From Murinocardiopsis flavida (GTDB lineage: Bacteria; Actinomycetota; Actinomycetes; Streptosporangiales; Streptosporangiaceae): a stretch of 64,000 bases of DNA. The notes below the pieces were generated by a model, which saw nothing but the letters and a program-made list of their open reading frames with translations, was not told the DNA's origin and made no database searches. The translations under genes were made by a program, and so were the position numbers. This document shows, in pieces, positions 25,339 to 34,000 of the stretch. The DNA lies in assembly GCF_003014485.1 (NCBI RefSeq), contig NZ_PYGA01000011.1, forward strand, positions 124,001 through 188,000, in the 5' to 3' direction. Numbering within the stretch: the first letter of the stretch is position 1; every line of letters begins with the position of its first letter.

Positions 25339-26046
25339 TCAGGTGTGTCCTCCATGTGCGGCGAGGCCGTCGAGCAGGAAGGCCGCCGCCCGGTCGAAGT
25401 GGTCCTCCCAGTCGTTGCGCAGTGAGGGTGCGTGGGCCGCGAGGGTCGGGTAGTGCGCGGCGCTGCGGCGGAGGTGGTCGTTGAGGGCGCGCCGGGCCGT
25501 GGCGGGGTCGCCGTGCCGCCAGGCGGTCTCGGTGGCGGCCGCCGCGATGACGTGGTGGGACACCGCTGCGGCGGCCGCGGACAGGTCGGGCCCGTCGAAG
25601 CCGGCACCGGCGAGGGCGGTGTAGACGAACTCGGAGCGCGCCAGTGCGTTGGGGCCGATGAGGGGGCGGCTGCCCGCCAGCGCCGCCGACCAGGGGTGTG
25701 CGAGCAGCGCGGCGCGCAGGCCCCCCATAAAGGCCGCGACGTCGTCGCGCCAGGCGGCGGCGTGGGCCGCCGGGAGGTCGATCTCGCCGAACACGGCGTC
25801 GAGGGCCAGGTCGAGGAGTTCGTCGCGGTTGGCGACGTGCCAGTAGAGGCTGGTGGCGTGGACGTCGAGGGTCTCGGCGAGGCGGCGCATGCTCAGCCCG
25901 GCCTCGCCGCTGCCGTCGAGGACGGCGACCGCGGCGGTCACGATCCGTTCGCGGGTGAGCGCGGGCGCGTGGCGGGCGGGGCGCGGTTCGCGCAGCCACA
26001 CGGCTCCGGGCACCGCCGGGCCGGCCTGGGTCGGCTTGGAAGTCAT
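25339..26046 (-). CDS. TetR-family regulator (TetR_C type) divergent to MFS pump
   Basis: A 235-residue TetR regulator: HTH ERIVTAAVAVLDGSGEAGLSMRRLAETLDVHATSLYWHVANRDEL, and the C-terminal domain typical of TetR proper. It lies divergent to an MFS transporter with an 82-bp gap, the classic layout of a drug-induced repressor and its pump. Start chosen at ATG 26046 (GGAGG close in front); a GTG three codons earlier (26055) is possible. Confidence 0.9.
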   Translation of the reverse strand: MTSKPTQAGPAVPGAVWLREPRPARHAPALTRERIVTAAVAVLDGSGEAGLSMRRLAETLDVHATSLYWHVANRDELLDLALDAVFGEIDLPAAHAAAWRDDVAAFMGGLRAALLAHPWSAALAGSRPLIGPNALARSEFVYTALAGAGFDGPDLSAAAAAVSHHVIAAAATETAWRHGDPATARRALNDHLRRSAAHYPTLAAHAPSLRNDWEDHFDRAAAFLLDGLAAHGGHT

Positions 26047-26088
26047 GGCCTCCACCGTACCCCGCGTCTCCTACGGCAATGGGTTCAC

Positions 26089-26118
26089 CTACAGTGTATG
26101 AGTAATCAACACTCGTAG
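26089..26118. promoter_or_regulatory. Imperfect inverted repeat between tetR and MFS gene
   Basis: CTACAGTGT (26089-26097) and ACACTCGTAG (26109-26118), complementary with one extra base, around an AT-rich centre. Probable TetR operator controlling both genes. Confidence 0.5.
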
Positions 26119-26128
26119 GAGGATAGCG

Positions 26129-27634
26129 ATGGGCATGGCGGCGACAGAGGACCGGGCACAGGGGCACCCGCGGCGCTGGTTGATCCTGGTCGCGATCTGC
26201 GCCGCGCTGCTGGTCATCGTGGTCGACAACACGGTGCTCAACGTCGCGCTGCCGTCGATCGCAGCGGCGTTCGGCGCCTCAACCGCCGAGCAGCAGGCGG
26301 TCGTCGACGCCTACGTGGTGGTGTTCGCCGGACTCCTGATCGCCGCCGGCGCCGCCGCGGACCGATACGGCCGCCGCCGCGCCATGCTGGCCGGGCTCGT
26401 CCTCCTCGGCGCGGCGTCGGCCGCCGCCGCGGTGGCCTGGTCGGTCTGGTGGCTGGTGGCGATGCGCGCGCTCATGGGGGTGGGCGCCGCGCTGGTCATG
26501 CCCGCCACGCTCGCGGTGCTCATGCAGGTGTTCCCCGACCGCGAACGGCCGAGGGCGCTCGCGGTGTGGGCCGCCGTCGCCTCGGTCGCCATGGCGGCGG
26601 GGCCGGTGCTCGGCGGCTTCCTCGTCGCCGCGTGGAGCTGGGCCGGAGTCTTCCTGATCAACGTGCCCGTGGTCGCCGCCGCCGTCGCGGCGATCGTGCG
26701 GCTCGTGCCGGGGTCGCGCGACCCGCACGCCCGGCCCGTGGACCCCCTGAGCGCGGCAATGGTCACCGTGGGGATGGTCGCGCTGACGACCGCGGTGATC
26801 GTCATGGGTGAGCACGGCCCCACCGCTCCGGCGGTCGCCATCGGGTTCGCCGCTGCGGCAGCGGCGCTGGCCGTGTTCGCCCGGCGCCAGGCCCGCTCGG
26901 TGGCACCGATGGTGGACCTGTCGCTGTACCGCGACCGCCGCTTCGCCGGGGGCAGTGCCGCCGTCGCCCTGCTCACCGTGGGAACCGGCAGTGCGCTGTT
27001 CGTCCTCACCCAGCACCTGCAACTCGTCCTCGGGTACTCCCCGCTGGAAGCCGGGGTGGGCGTCATGCCGCTCGCCGCCGGAACCGTGCTCGGGTCGATC
27101 GCGGGCGGCCGCGCCCCGGAGCGCATGGGCCACCGCGCCCCGATCGTCCTCGGTTTCACCGCAACGGCCGCCGGGTTCGTCCTCCTCGCCGCGCTGACCC
27201 CGACCAGCCCGTACCTGCTGGTGGCCGCCGGGCTGCTCCTCGCCGGCTGCGGCACCGGATTCGCCGGCCCCGCCGCCACCAGCACCGTCCTCGGCGCGGT
27301 GCCCACCGAACGGGCCGGGATGGGGTCGGCGCTCAACGACACCCACCAGCAGTTCGGCATCGCGATGGGCGTGGCGGTCATGGGCAGCCTGCTGGCGGCC
27401 GTCTACCGCACCGGGCTCCCGGACGCGGTGCCCCACCGGGTGGCGGGCTCCCTCGCGGCGACCCTCGACTACGCCGCCGAACGGGCCGGGGGCGCCGACA
27501 CGGCGGCGGCCGCCCGCGCGGCGTTCACAGCGGCGCAGACCGCGACCATGCTCACCGCCGCCGGGTGCGCCCTCGCGGGGGCGGTCATCGCGGGGCTGGT
27601 GCTGCGGCGCGACCGGCCGAACGGCGCCGGGTAG
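26129..27634 (+). CDS. MFS drug efflux transporter (DHA2, 14-helix type)
   Basis: A 501-residue integral membrane protein of the EmrB/QacA (DHA2) group. Seen: motif D1-like [18 protein letters not shown] in helix 1, the cytoplasmic motif [13 protein letters not shown], and about 14 hydrophobic segments. It exports hydrophobic drugs by proton antiport. AGGAGG lies 6 bp before the ATG. Regulated by the divergent TetR gene, by inference. Confidence 0.92.
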   Translation: MGMAATEDRAQGHPRRWLILVAICAALLVIVVDNTVLNVALPSIAAAFGASTAEQQAVVDAYVVVFAGLLIAAGAAADRYGRRRAMLAGLVLLGAASAAAAVAWSVWWLVAMRALMGVGAALVMPATLAVLMQVFPDRERPRALAVWAAVASVAMAAGPVLGGFLVAAWSWAGVFLINVPVVAAAVAAIVRLVPGSRDPHARPVDPLSAAMVTVGMVALTTAVIVMGEHGPTAPAVAIGFAAAAAALAVFARRQARSVAPMVDLSLYRDRRFAGGSAAVALLTVGTGSALFVLTQHLQLVLGYSPLEAGVGVMPLAAGTVLGSIAGGRAPERMGHRAPIVLGFTATAAGFVLLAALTPTSPYLLVAAGLLLAGCGTGFAGPAATSTVLGAVPTERAGMGSALNDTHQQFGIAMGVAVMGSLLAAVYRTGLPDAVPHRVAGSLAATLDYAAERAGGADTAAAARAAFTAAQTATMLTAAGCALAGAVIAGLVLRRDRPNGAG

Positions 27635-27635
27635 C

Positions 27636-27660
27636 CGGCGCCCGGGGTCACCCGGCGCCG
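27636..27660. terminator. Hairpin between convergent MFS and mutase genes
   Basis: CGGCGCC (27636-27642) and GGCGCCG (27654-27660) with an 11-nt loop, overlapping the last codons of the mutase. Bidirectional terminator candidate. Confidence 0.45.
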
Positions 27661-29300
27661 ATGAGCGCGGCGACGCCCTCGCGCAGCTCCCCCATCAGGG
27701 CGTCGCACTTGAGGCGGGCGGCCGCGGGATCGGCGGCGGGCGGCACGACGACCTCCAGGTACGCCTTGAGCTTCGGCTCGGTGCCCGACGGCCGCAGGAC
27801 CACGCGTCCCGCTGCGGGGCCGCCGAGCCGGTACCGCACGGCGTCCGTGGGCGGGAGACCCCCGAGTCCCTGCGCGAAATCGTCGACGGCCTCGACACGG
27901 AACGGGCCGATACCCGACGGAGCGGAACCCCGCAGGCGGACCATCGCGGCGTCGATGACCGCGATGTCGCGCACCCGCAGCGACAGCGGGCGGGTCACGT
28001 GCAGCCCGAAACGGCGAGCCTGGTCATCGAGGAGGTCGAGGAGGGTACGCCCGCCGGCCTTGGCATCGGCCGCGATCGAGGCGAGGGCGAGCGCCGCCCC
28101 GATACCGTCCTTGTCGGCGACCGGGCGGCCGTGGTCGCCGCCGAGGCAGTACCCCAGTGCCTCCTCGTAGCAGAAGACGTTGGGGTGCGCGGCGCCGCCG
28201 GCGCGCACCAGCCACTTGAACCCCGTGAGGGTCTCGGCGCTGCGCACACCGTACGCGGCGGCGATCTCGGGGAGCAGGCCCGCCGAGACGATGGTCGTGG
28301 CGACCAACCGCCCGGGGTCGCTGGTGTGCCGCAGGACGTGCTCGGCGAGGAGCCCCCCGACGTCGTCGCCAGTGAGCAGGCCATGCCCCGGGACGGCCAC
28401 CGCCAACCGGTCGGCGTCGGGATCGTTCGCCAGGACGAGGTCGCTGCCGTTGCGCTCGCCCGCCGCCATGGCGAGATCCATGGCGCCCGGCTCCTCGGGG
28501 TTGGGAAACGCGACGGTCGGGAAGTCGGGATCGGGCTCGACCTGCTCGGCGACCGGCACCGGGGCGGGGAACCCCGCGCGCTCGAACGCGGCGAGCAGGG
28601 TCGCGGCGCCCACACCGTGCAGCGGGGTGTAGGTGACCGAGACGTCGCGGGCCGCGCCCAGCGGCAGCGCCGTGACCGCGGCGAGGTAGGCGTCGACGGC
28701 GTCCTCACCGAGGACCTCCGGGGCGCCGCCCAGCGGAAGGGAGTCGACCGGCCCGGTGGAGTCGATGGCAGCGGAGATCTCGGTGTCGGCCGGCGCCACG
28801 ATCTGGCTTCCCGCGTCGGGGCCGGAACCGCCCACGTACACCTTGTAGCCGTTGTCCTCGGGCGGGTTGTGGCTGGCCGTGACCATGATGCCGGCGTCGG
28901 CCGCGAGCGCGCGCACCGTGAACGCCAGGACCGGGGTCGGCAACGGGCGCGGGAGCAGCAGCGCGCGCAGCCCGGCACCGTCGAGGACAGTGGCGGTGTC
29001 GCGCGCGAAATCGGCCGACCGGTGCCGGGCGTCATAGCCGACGACGACCGTCCGCCCACCGCCCAGCCAGCGGGCGACCCCCGCAGCCGCGCGCATGACC
29101 GTGACCCGGTTCATCCGGTTGGGGCCCGCCCCCAGGGCCCCGCGCAGGCCGGCCGTGCCGAATCGCAACCGCGAACCGAAACGTTCCGCCAGCTCAGCGG
29201 GGTCGCCGGAATCGAGCAGCGCCTGCAACTCGGCACGGGTGACCGGATCGGGGTCCTGAGCGAGCCAGGCCCGGGCCTGCGCGCGCAGCGTCTCCGACAT
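27648..29300 (-). CDS. Phosphosugar mutase (phosphoglucomutase/phosphopentomutase-like)
   Basis: A 550-residue alpha-D-phosphohexomutase superfamily enzyme. Seen: the active-site phosphoserine loop TASHNPPEDNGYKVY (Ser143), metal loop DPDADRLAVAV, sugar loop with CYEEALGYCLG and the C-terminal phosphate loop RPSGTEPKLKAYLE. It lies directly behind purine nucleoside phosphorylase, its ATG sharing one base with the PNP stop (TGATG). That pairing suggests conversion of (deoxy)ribose-1-phosphate to the 5-phosphate, although this family is usually annotated phosphomannomutase. Confidence 0.92.
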   Translation of the reverse strand: MSETLRAQARAWLAQDPDPVTRAELQALLDSGDPAELAERFGSRLRFGTAGLRGALGAGPNRMNRVTVMRAAAGVARWLGGGRTVVVGYDARHRSADFARDTATVLDGAGLRALLLPRPLPTPVLAFTVRALAADAGIMVTASHNPPEDNGYKVYVGGSGPDAGSQIVAPADTEISAAIDSTGPVDSLPLGGAPEVLGEDAVDAYLAAVTALPLGAARDVSVTYTPLHGVGAATLLAAFERAGFPAPVPVAEQVEPDPDFPTVAFPNPEEPGAMDLAMAAGERNGSDLVLANDPDADRLAVAVPGHGLLTGDDVGGLLAEHVLRHTSDPGRLVATTIVSAGLLPEIAAAYGVRSAETLTGFKWLVRAGGAAHPNVFCYEEALGYCLGGDHGRPVADKDGIGAALALASIAADAKAGGRTLLDLLDDQARRFGLHVTRPLSLRVRDIAVIDAAMVRLRGSAPSGIGPFRVEAVDDFAQGLGGLPPTDAVRYRLGGPAAGRVVLRPSGTEPKLKAYLEVVVPPAADPAAARLKCDALMGELREGVAALIGAG

Positions 29301-30091
29301 CAGAGCCGCCCGACGATGGCAGCCAGCAGCGCACCGACATCGGCCGCGGCCGCGCGGCCCGCCTGGAGCACCTCGCCGTGGTTCAGCGGCTCACCGGACA
29401 GGCCTGCTGCGATGTTGGTGACCAGCGACATGCCGAGGACATCGACCCCCGCCTCGCGGGCCGCGATGGCCTCCAACGCCGTGGACATGCCGACAAGATC
29501 GGCGCCCATAGCGCGGAGCATGCGGATCTCGGCCGGGGTCTCGAAATGCGGGCCCGGCATTGCGGCGTACACGCCCTCGGGAAGATCTGCCGCGGCGTCC
29601 CGGGCCTTCGCGCGCAGCGAGGCCGTGTACGTGTCGGTGAGATCGACGAAACTCGCACCCGACAGCGGCGAACACGCCGTCATGTTCAAGTGGTCCGCGA
29701 TGAGGACCGGGGTGCCGACCGCGAAATCGGGCCGCAACGACCCCGCCGCGTTCGTGAGGATGACCGCCGAGGCGCCCGCCGCGGCCGCAGTGCGCACGTT
29801 ATGCACCACCGCGTCCGTGCCGTGGCCCTCGTACAAGTGGGTGCGGCCCAAGAACACGAGCAGGCTGCGCTCGCCCCCGACACTGCGCACCACCCCCTTG
29901 TGCCCGCCGACCTCGGGCGACATGAACCCCGGAAGCTCCGCAACGGGGAACTCCACGCCGTCGCCCAACGCATCGGCCGCGGGAGCCCACCCCGAACCCA
30001 TCACCAACGCCACGTCGTAGGAATCGACCCCGGTACGGGACCGCAGCTCATCGGCTGCCTGCTGGGCTGTGTGGTGCGGGTTACTGGTCAC
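29300..30091 (-). CDS. Purine-nucleoside phosphorylase
   Basis: A 263-residue trimeric-type PNP, which splits inosine/guanosine and deoxy forms into base and pentose-1-phosphate. Seen: VMGSGWAPAADAL, the phosphate site GRTHLYEG, NAAGSLRPDF, AMPGPHFETPAEIRM, VGMSTALEAIAAREAG and the base-binding SLVTNIAAG. The GTG start has GGAGA 7 bp upstream. It is cotranscribed with the mutase. A G-rich 10-bp repeat block lies immediately upstream. Confidence 0.94.
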   Translation of the reverse strand: MTSNPHHTAQQAADELRSRTGVDSYDVALVMGSGWAPAADALGDGVEFPVAELPGFMSPEVGGHKGVVRSVGGERSLLVFLGRTHLYEGHGTDAVVHNVRTAAAAGASAVILTNAAGSLRPDFAVGTPVLIADHLNMTACSPLSGASFVDLTDTYTASLRAKARDAAADLPEGVYAAMPGPHFETPAEIRMLRAMGADLVGMSTALEAIAAREAGVDVLGMSLVTNIAAGLSGEPLNHGEVLQAGRAAAADVGALLAAIVGRL

Positions 30092-30120
30092 TGGCTGGTC
30101 TCCTCGACTCGGGATCGGAC

Positions 30121-30169
30121 TGGGGCGGGTTGGGGCGGGTTGGGGCGGGTTGGGGCGGGTTGGGGCGGG
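30121..30169. repeat. 10-bp tandem repeat TGGGGCGGGT x5, G-quadruplex-prone
   Basis: Five adjoining copies of TGGGGCGGGT (last one ends in A). Each supplies GGGG and GGG runs, so the plus strand can form stacked G-quadruplexes 30 bp upstream of the PNP start, on its template strand. Confidence 0.9.
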
Positions 30170-30503
30170 AGCGCGGGTGGTGGCGGGGTGGGACCGGGGT
30201 GGGAGTAGGTCGGAGCGGGGCGGGAGTGAGTGGCAGTGGGGCGGGGGTGGCGCGGTGGCTCGGGAGTAGGGCGGAAGGTGCGGCGGATGTGCGGCGGTAG
30301 GGGCGATAGTGGGGCGAGCCTGCCGGAGAGAGAGCATGCCCCACCCCTTCCGGGGGCAGACCACCCTCGAACCGACCCGCGCTGAAATCCTGGCGCCTGT
30401 CGAGCCTGTTCCGCAATGTCGACGCGGGAGTCTGTGGAAAACCAGCGCAGGCGCCCCACTGTCACGAGGGAGCGCCCCGGCGGGCCGTTCCCGCCAGCGG
30501 GCG

Positions 30504-30564
30504 GCGGGGTGGCGGGACGGGCGGGGTGGCGGGACGGGCGGGGTGGCGGGACGGGCGGGGTGGC
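30504..30564. repeat. 17-bp tandem repeat, 3.6 copies
   Basis: GCGGGGTGGCGGGACGG at 30504, 30521 and 30538, with a partial copy at 30555. Non-coding. Confidence 0.9.
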
Positions 30565-30667
30565 AGACGCTTCGGCGCAAGCCGGTCGTCCCATGGCACG
30601 GTCGCGCCCCGCTCTCGTCCCCGTCCGAGCCATGGGACGCGGCGCGGGCAGGTCGTTCCCGCCCGCT

Positions 30668-30699
30668 GCCCGCTCCGCCCGCGTACGGGCGGAGCGGGC
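30668..30699. terminator. Perfect 14-bp hairpin with CGTA loop
   Basis: Arms 30668-30681 and 30686-30699 (GCCCGCTCCGCCCG and complement). It lies 284 bp beyond the signal peptidase stop. Terminator for that minus-strand operon, or another structural element. Confidence 0.45.
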
Positions 30700-30982
30700 C
30701 GTCGCCCGCGGCCGCACCCGGACCGGAATTCGAGCCGGAACCCGGATCGGTATCCGGATCGGCATTCGGCCCAGGGCCCCGCTCGGCAGCCGGGGCAGGC
30801 GCCGGCCATGGCACCGGGTCGGACCAGCTCGGCCCAGGAGCGTCACCCGTCCCGGAACGGCCCGGACCGGGACGACCCGACCCGACCCGGAACAGCCTCC
30901 AACCCGGCGGCCTCGCAAGCCCGGCCTGGGCCGGCCTGGGCCGGCCACGGTCCCGGGGTCGGTCCCGAGTCCGGAAAGGCCC

Positions 30983-32092
30983 TCAGGAGTCCGGGAGGCG
31001 CCCGAAACGATCGAACGGCCAGTGGATCATGAACGCCTTGCCGATCACCGAGGACTCCGGGATGGTCCCGTCGCTGCCCGGGTCCGTGCTGTGCCCGCGC
31101 GAGTCGTGCGAGGCGCCGCGGTGGTCGCCCATCACCCACAGGCGGCCCTCGCCGACGGTCACCGGGCCGAACTCCTGATGAGTGGAGAGGCTGTCGGGGA
31201 ACAGGTAGGGCTCGTCCAGCGGCTCCCCGTTGACGAGGAGGCGGCGCTCGGAGTCGCAGCACTCCACCGTGTCGCCGGGCATCCCGATGACGCGCTTGGT
31301 GTAGTCCGTCCCGCTGAAGAATCCGAGGATGCCGCCGGACGGGACGAGGTCGGCGGGTTCCCACGGGTCCGGCCCCGGGGGCTTGTCCCAGGACTCGTCG
31401 CCGCTGAACACGATCACGTCGCCGCGCTGCACCCCGTTCGCCCGGTAGAACAGCTTGTCGACGAACACCCGGTCCCCGATCAGCAGCGTGTTCTCCATGG
31501 ACCCCGACGGAATGGAGAACGGCTGCACGATCCAGGTCTGGACGACGAGCGCCAGCGCGAGCCCTATGGCGGCGATGACCGCCATCTCCCGCCAGGACGT
31601 GCGGTCCGAGCCCTTCTTCCCTGCGTCCTTCCCTGCGTCCTCTGCGGAGGATCCCGGGGACTCCGAGGACTCCGAGTGCTCCGGAGACTCCAGGGATTCC
31701 TGGGGCTCCGGGGACCCCGGGGACGTGCCCGGCCCCGTGTCGCCATCGGCACCGGAGGCCGGACCAGAGCCGGGTCCGCCGACGGAGCCCGGCCCGCCCA
31801 TGTCCGAACCGCCCGGCGCGCGGCCCCGATCCGACTCTCTCGCCGCCCGCCCCGCGCTCGGATCGCGATCCGGGAACCGTTCCGCCCCGGGCGTGTCGCC
31901 CGCATTCTCCGGGGGCGCCTCCCTGCGGATCTGCCCGCGCCGTTCCGACTGGGCCAACCCTATGCCAGGCGCCCCCTCCGCCTTGTCGGGTTCCCCGCCG
32001 GGCCCCGCCGACCCACCGCCCGAACCCGTTCCGCTACCCGAACCCGTTCCGCCGCCCGATTCCGCTCCGCCGCTGGAACCCGTAACGCCGAT
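30983..32092 (-). CDS. lepB: Signal peptidase I with long disordered N terminus
   Basis: A type I signal peptidase that removes Sec/Tat signal peptides at the outer membrane face. Seen: one membrane helix (about 168-188), the Ser box PFSIPSGSMENTLLIGDRVF (Ser198), the Lys box TKRVIGMPGDTVE and a variant of the Asp box, MGDHRGASHDSRGH. Before the helix lie about 165 Gly/Ser/Glu-rich residues. No canonical start codon fits: GAGGAGG stands 8 bp before an ATC at 32092, the expected place of an ATG. Alternatives are ATG 32167 (inside the upstream gene) or ATG 31801 without a clear site. Confidence 0.85.
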   Translation of the reverse strand: MGVTGSSGGAESGGGTGSGSGTGSGGGSAGPGGEPDKAEGAPGIGLAQSERRGQIRREAPPENAGDTPGAERFPDRDPSAGRAARESDRGRAPGGSDMGGPGSVGGPGSGPASGADGDTGPGTSPGSPEPQESLESPEHSESSESPGSSAEDAGKDAGKKGSDRTSWREMAVIAAIGLALALVVQTWIVQPFSIPSGSMENTLLIGDRVFVDKLFYRANGVQRGDVIVFSGDESWDKPPGPDPWEPADLVPSGGILGFFSGTDYTKRVIGMPGDTVECCDSERRLLVNGEPLDEPYLFPDSLSTHQEFGPVTVGEGRLWVMGDHRGASHDSRGHSTDPGSDGTIPESSVIGKAFMIHWPFDRFGRLPDS

Positions 32093-32111
32093 GGCAATCC
32101 CCTCCTCGATG

Positions 32112-32912
32112 TCACACGTCGCGCCTTGAAATGGCGAGCGACGCAACCCCGACCGCCAGCACAACATAGCCCGCCATGACCGCCGTGGCAGCTAAGGGCG
32201 ACAGGACACCGGCGTCGGCGAACGGACCGCTGACGGGGTTGGGACCCTCCCGTGCGACCGAGGCGAGCTGGCCCGGCAGCGCCGGCAGCATCATGGAAGC
32301 GGCTTCGTCCGCCCACGCCTCCGGGAGGAACTGGGTGAAGGTCGGCACGACGAACAGCAGAGCGCTGAGGACGACCAGCGGCACCGCCGTCGAGCGGAGC
32401 GCCGTCGCCATCCCCAGCCCGAGGACGGCGATGAGGGCCACCGAGAGCCCGGAGGCCAGGAGCATCGGGAGCTCGTCGGTGAACGACGCGGTGTGGTTCG
32501 GGAGGGGCCGGTCACCGACGACCCACCGGGTACTGAGGTGGATGGCGATCACGGCCGCCGTCCCAGCGAGGAGGGAGACCGCGGCGACCACCGCGGTCTT
32601 CGCGGCGAGCAGGCGGCCCCTCCGCGGTGTCGCGGCCATACTGGTGCCGATCATCCCCGTTGCGTACTCGGCGGCGATCGCCAGGGTGCCGTACACGCCG
32701 AAGCAGAGCTGGATCATGGGCAGCAGGTAGCGCTCCATCGGGATGGCGGCGAAGGTGGCCCGCCGTTCGGGGGGCAGCCCGTCCCACACGTTGTTCGCCA
32801 TGACCATGAACAGGACCCCGGCGAGGATCAGGGACGCGACGACGGCGAGGACGGCGCGGGTGGAGCGGACCGAACGGGTCTTGTCCCATTCGGCGGCGAT
32901 CGTGTCGATCAT
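32112..32912 (-). CDS. ABC-2 type exporter permease
   Basis: A 266-residue membrane protein with about six helices, of the type paired with single-domain ATPases (ABC-2 family). It starts one base inside the ATPase stop (TGATG), so the two are coupled. Seen: the N-terminal cytoplasmic start AAEWDKTRSVRSTR, typical of this permease group. Substrate unknown; related pairs export antibiotics or peptides. Confidence 0.85.
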   Translation of the reverse strand: MIDTIAAEWDKTRSVRSTRAVLAVVASLILAGVLFMVMANNVWDGLPPERRATFAAIPMERYLLPMIQLCFGVYGTLAIAAEYATGMIGTSMAATPRRGRLLAAKTAVVAAVSLLAGTAAVIAIHLSTRWVVGDRPLPNHTASFTDELPMLLASGLSVALIAVLGLGMATALRSTAVPLVVLSALLFVVPTFTQFLPEAWADEAASMMLPALPGQLASVAREGPNPVSGPFADAGVLSPLAATAVMAGYVVLAVGVASLAISRRDV

Positions 32913-33832
32913 CAGGCGGCCTTCGCGTTGTCGGTGTGTCCCCGGAAGCGCACGCTCGCTGCGGTCAACCGCAGGTAGGCGTCCTCCAGGCTGGTCTCGC
33001 GGCGCGCCGTCTCGTACAGGGGGATGCTGTGACGGTGGGCGAGGTCGCCGATCGCGTCGACGTCGAGCCCTTTGACGCCCAGGCCGCCGTCGGCTTCGGC
33101 CGCCACCTCGGCCCCTGCGGCGCGCAGGACGCCGGCGAACTCGTCGGGGCGGGGCGTGCGCACGAGGATGCCCGGGTCGAAGCGCCCCGTCAGCTCGCGC
33201 ACGGTGGTGTCGGCGACCAGCCGCCCGTCGCCGACGATGACCAGGTGCTCCGCTGTCATCGCCATCTCGCTCATCAGGTGGCTGGAAAGGAGAACGGTGC
33301 GCCCCTCCGCTGCCAGCGACCTGAGGAGCCCGCGGATCCACCGGATGCCGTCGGGGTCGAGCCCGTTCACCGGCTCGTCGAACACGAGCACGCGGGGGTC
33401 GCCGAGCAGGGCTGCGGCGATGCCGAGGCGCTGCTTCATGCCGAGTGAGAATCCGCCGACCCGGGTGCGCGCCACGCCCGCGAGGCCGACCTGTTCGAGG
33501 ACCGCCGCGACCCGGCCGGCGGCGATTGCGTTACTGCGGGCCAGCCAGCGGAGGTGGTCGTGTGCGGTGAGGCCCGGGGACACGGCGTCGGCGTCGAGGA
33601 GCGCGCCGACCCGGTGCAGGGGGCGGCGGATCTCCGTGTAGCGGCGGCCATCGACCAGCACGCGGCCGGACGTGGGCCGGGCCAGGCCGAGGAGGACCCG
33701 GATCGTGGTGGTCTTGCCTGCTCCGTTGGGTCCGAGGAAACCGGTGACCCGTCCCGGTTCGACAGTGAACGTCAGCCCGTCGACGGCGGTGGTGCCGCGG
33801 TAGCGCTTCGTCAGTTCGCGTACTTCGATCAT
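32912..33832 (-). CDS. ABC-2 exporter ATPase
   Basis: A 306-residue single ATPase: Walker A GPNGAGKTT, signature FSLGMKQRLGIAAALLGDP, Walker B VLVFDEPVNGLDPDG and switch His SSHLMSEM. The C-terminal DUF4162-like extension is usual for the DrrA/CcmA-type exporters. Start taken as MIEVREL at 33832; an ATG three codons earlier (33841) is possible. Divergent from the histidine kinase by 168 bp, which suggests control of the exporter by that two-component pair. Confidence 0.93.
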   Translation of the reverse strand: MIEVRELTKRYRGTTAVDGLTFTVEPGRVTGFLGPNGAGKTTTIRVLLGLARPTSGRVLVDGRRYTEIRRPLHRVGALLDADAVSPGLTAHDHLRWLARSNAIAAGRVAAVLEQVGLAGVARTRVGGFSLGMKQRLGIAAALLGDPRVLVFDEPVNGLDPDGIRWIRGLLRSLAAEGRTVLLSSHLMSEMAMTAEHLVIVGDGRLVADTTVRELTGRFDPGILVRTPRPDEFAGVLRAAGAEVAAEADGGLGVKGLDVDAIGDLAHRHSIPLYETARRETSLEDAYLRLTAASVRFRGHTDNAKAA

Positions 33833-34000
33833 GCGCCCCATGGTCGGCCGCCGCGGGCGTGCAGCGGATCGGACCGGTGTCCCGGTTTCGGCCGCGACCA
33901 CGGGCCGAGCAGGGGGCGGCCTGAGCGCCGCGGCTCTGCCTCGAGGATGTCGGCCTGCGGTCCGAGGCGCCGCGCCGGTGGCCCGGATACCGTTGCCCGC

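Larger units (their letters stand above)
30092..30982. other. 891-bp non-coding, repeat-rich region
   Basis: No gene could be supported; long reading frames here are low-complexity shadows. It holds a 10-bp repeat block (30121-30169), a G-rich tract to about 30300, a 17-bp tandem repeat (30504-30564) and a perfect 14-bp hairpin (30668-30699). The promoter of the PNP-mutase operon should be in the left part, and the 3' end of the signal peptidase operon at the right. Confidence 0.7.

Noticed and set aside
30121-30169. Possible origin or iteron cluster
   Set aside because: Repeats are 10 bp and G-rich with no adjacent replication initiator gene or AT-rich unwinding region.
30416-32179. 587-codon plus-strand reading frame across the PNP-signal peptidase gap
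   Set aside because: Low-complexity Arg/Gly/Pro/Ala translation through tandem repeats and antisense to signal peptidase; no start site or domain.
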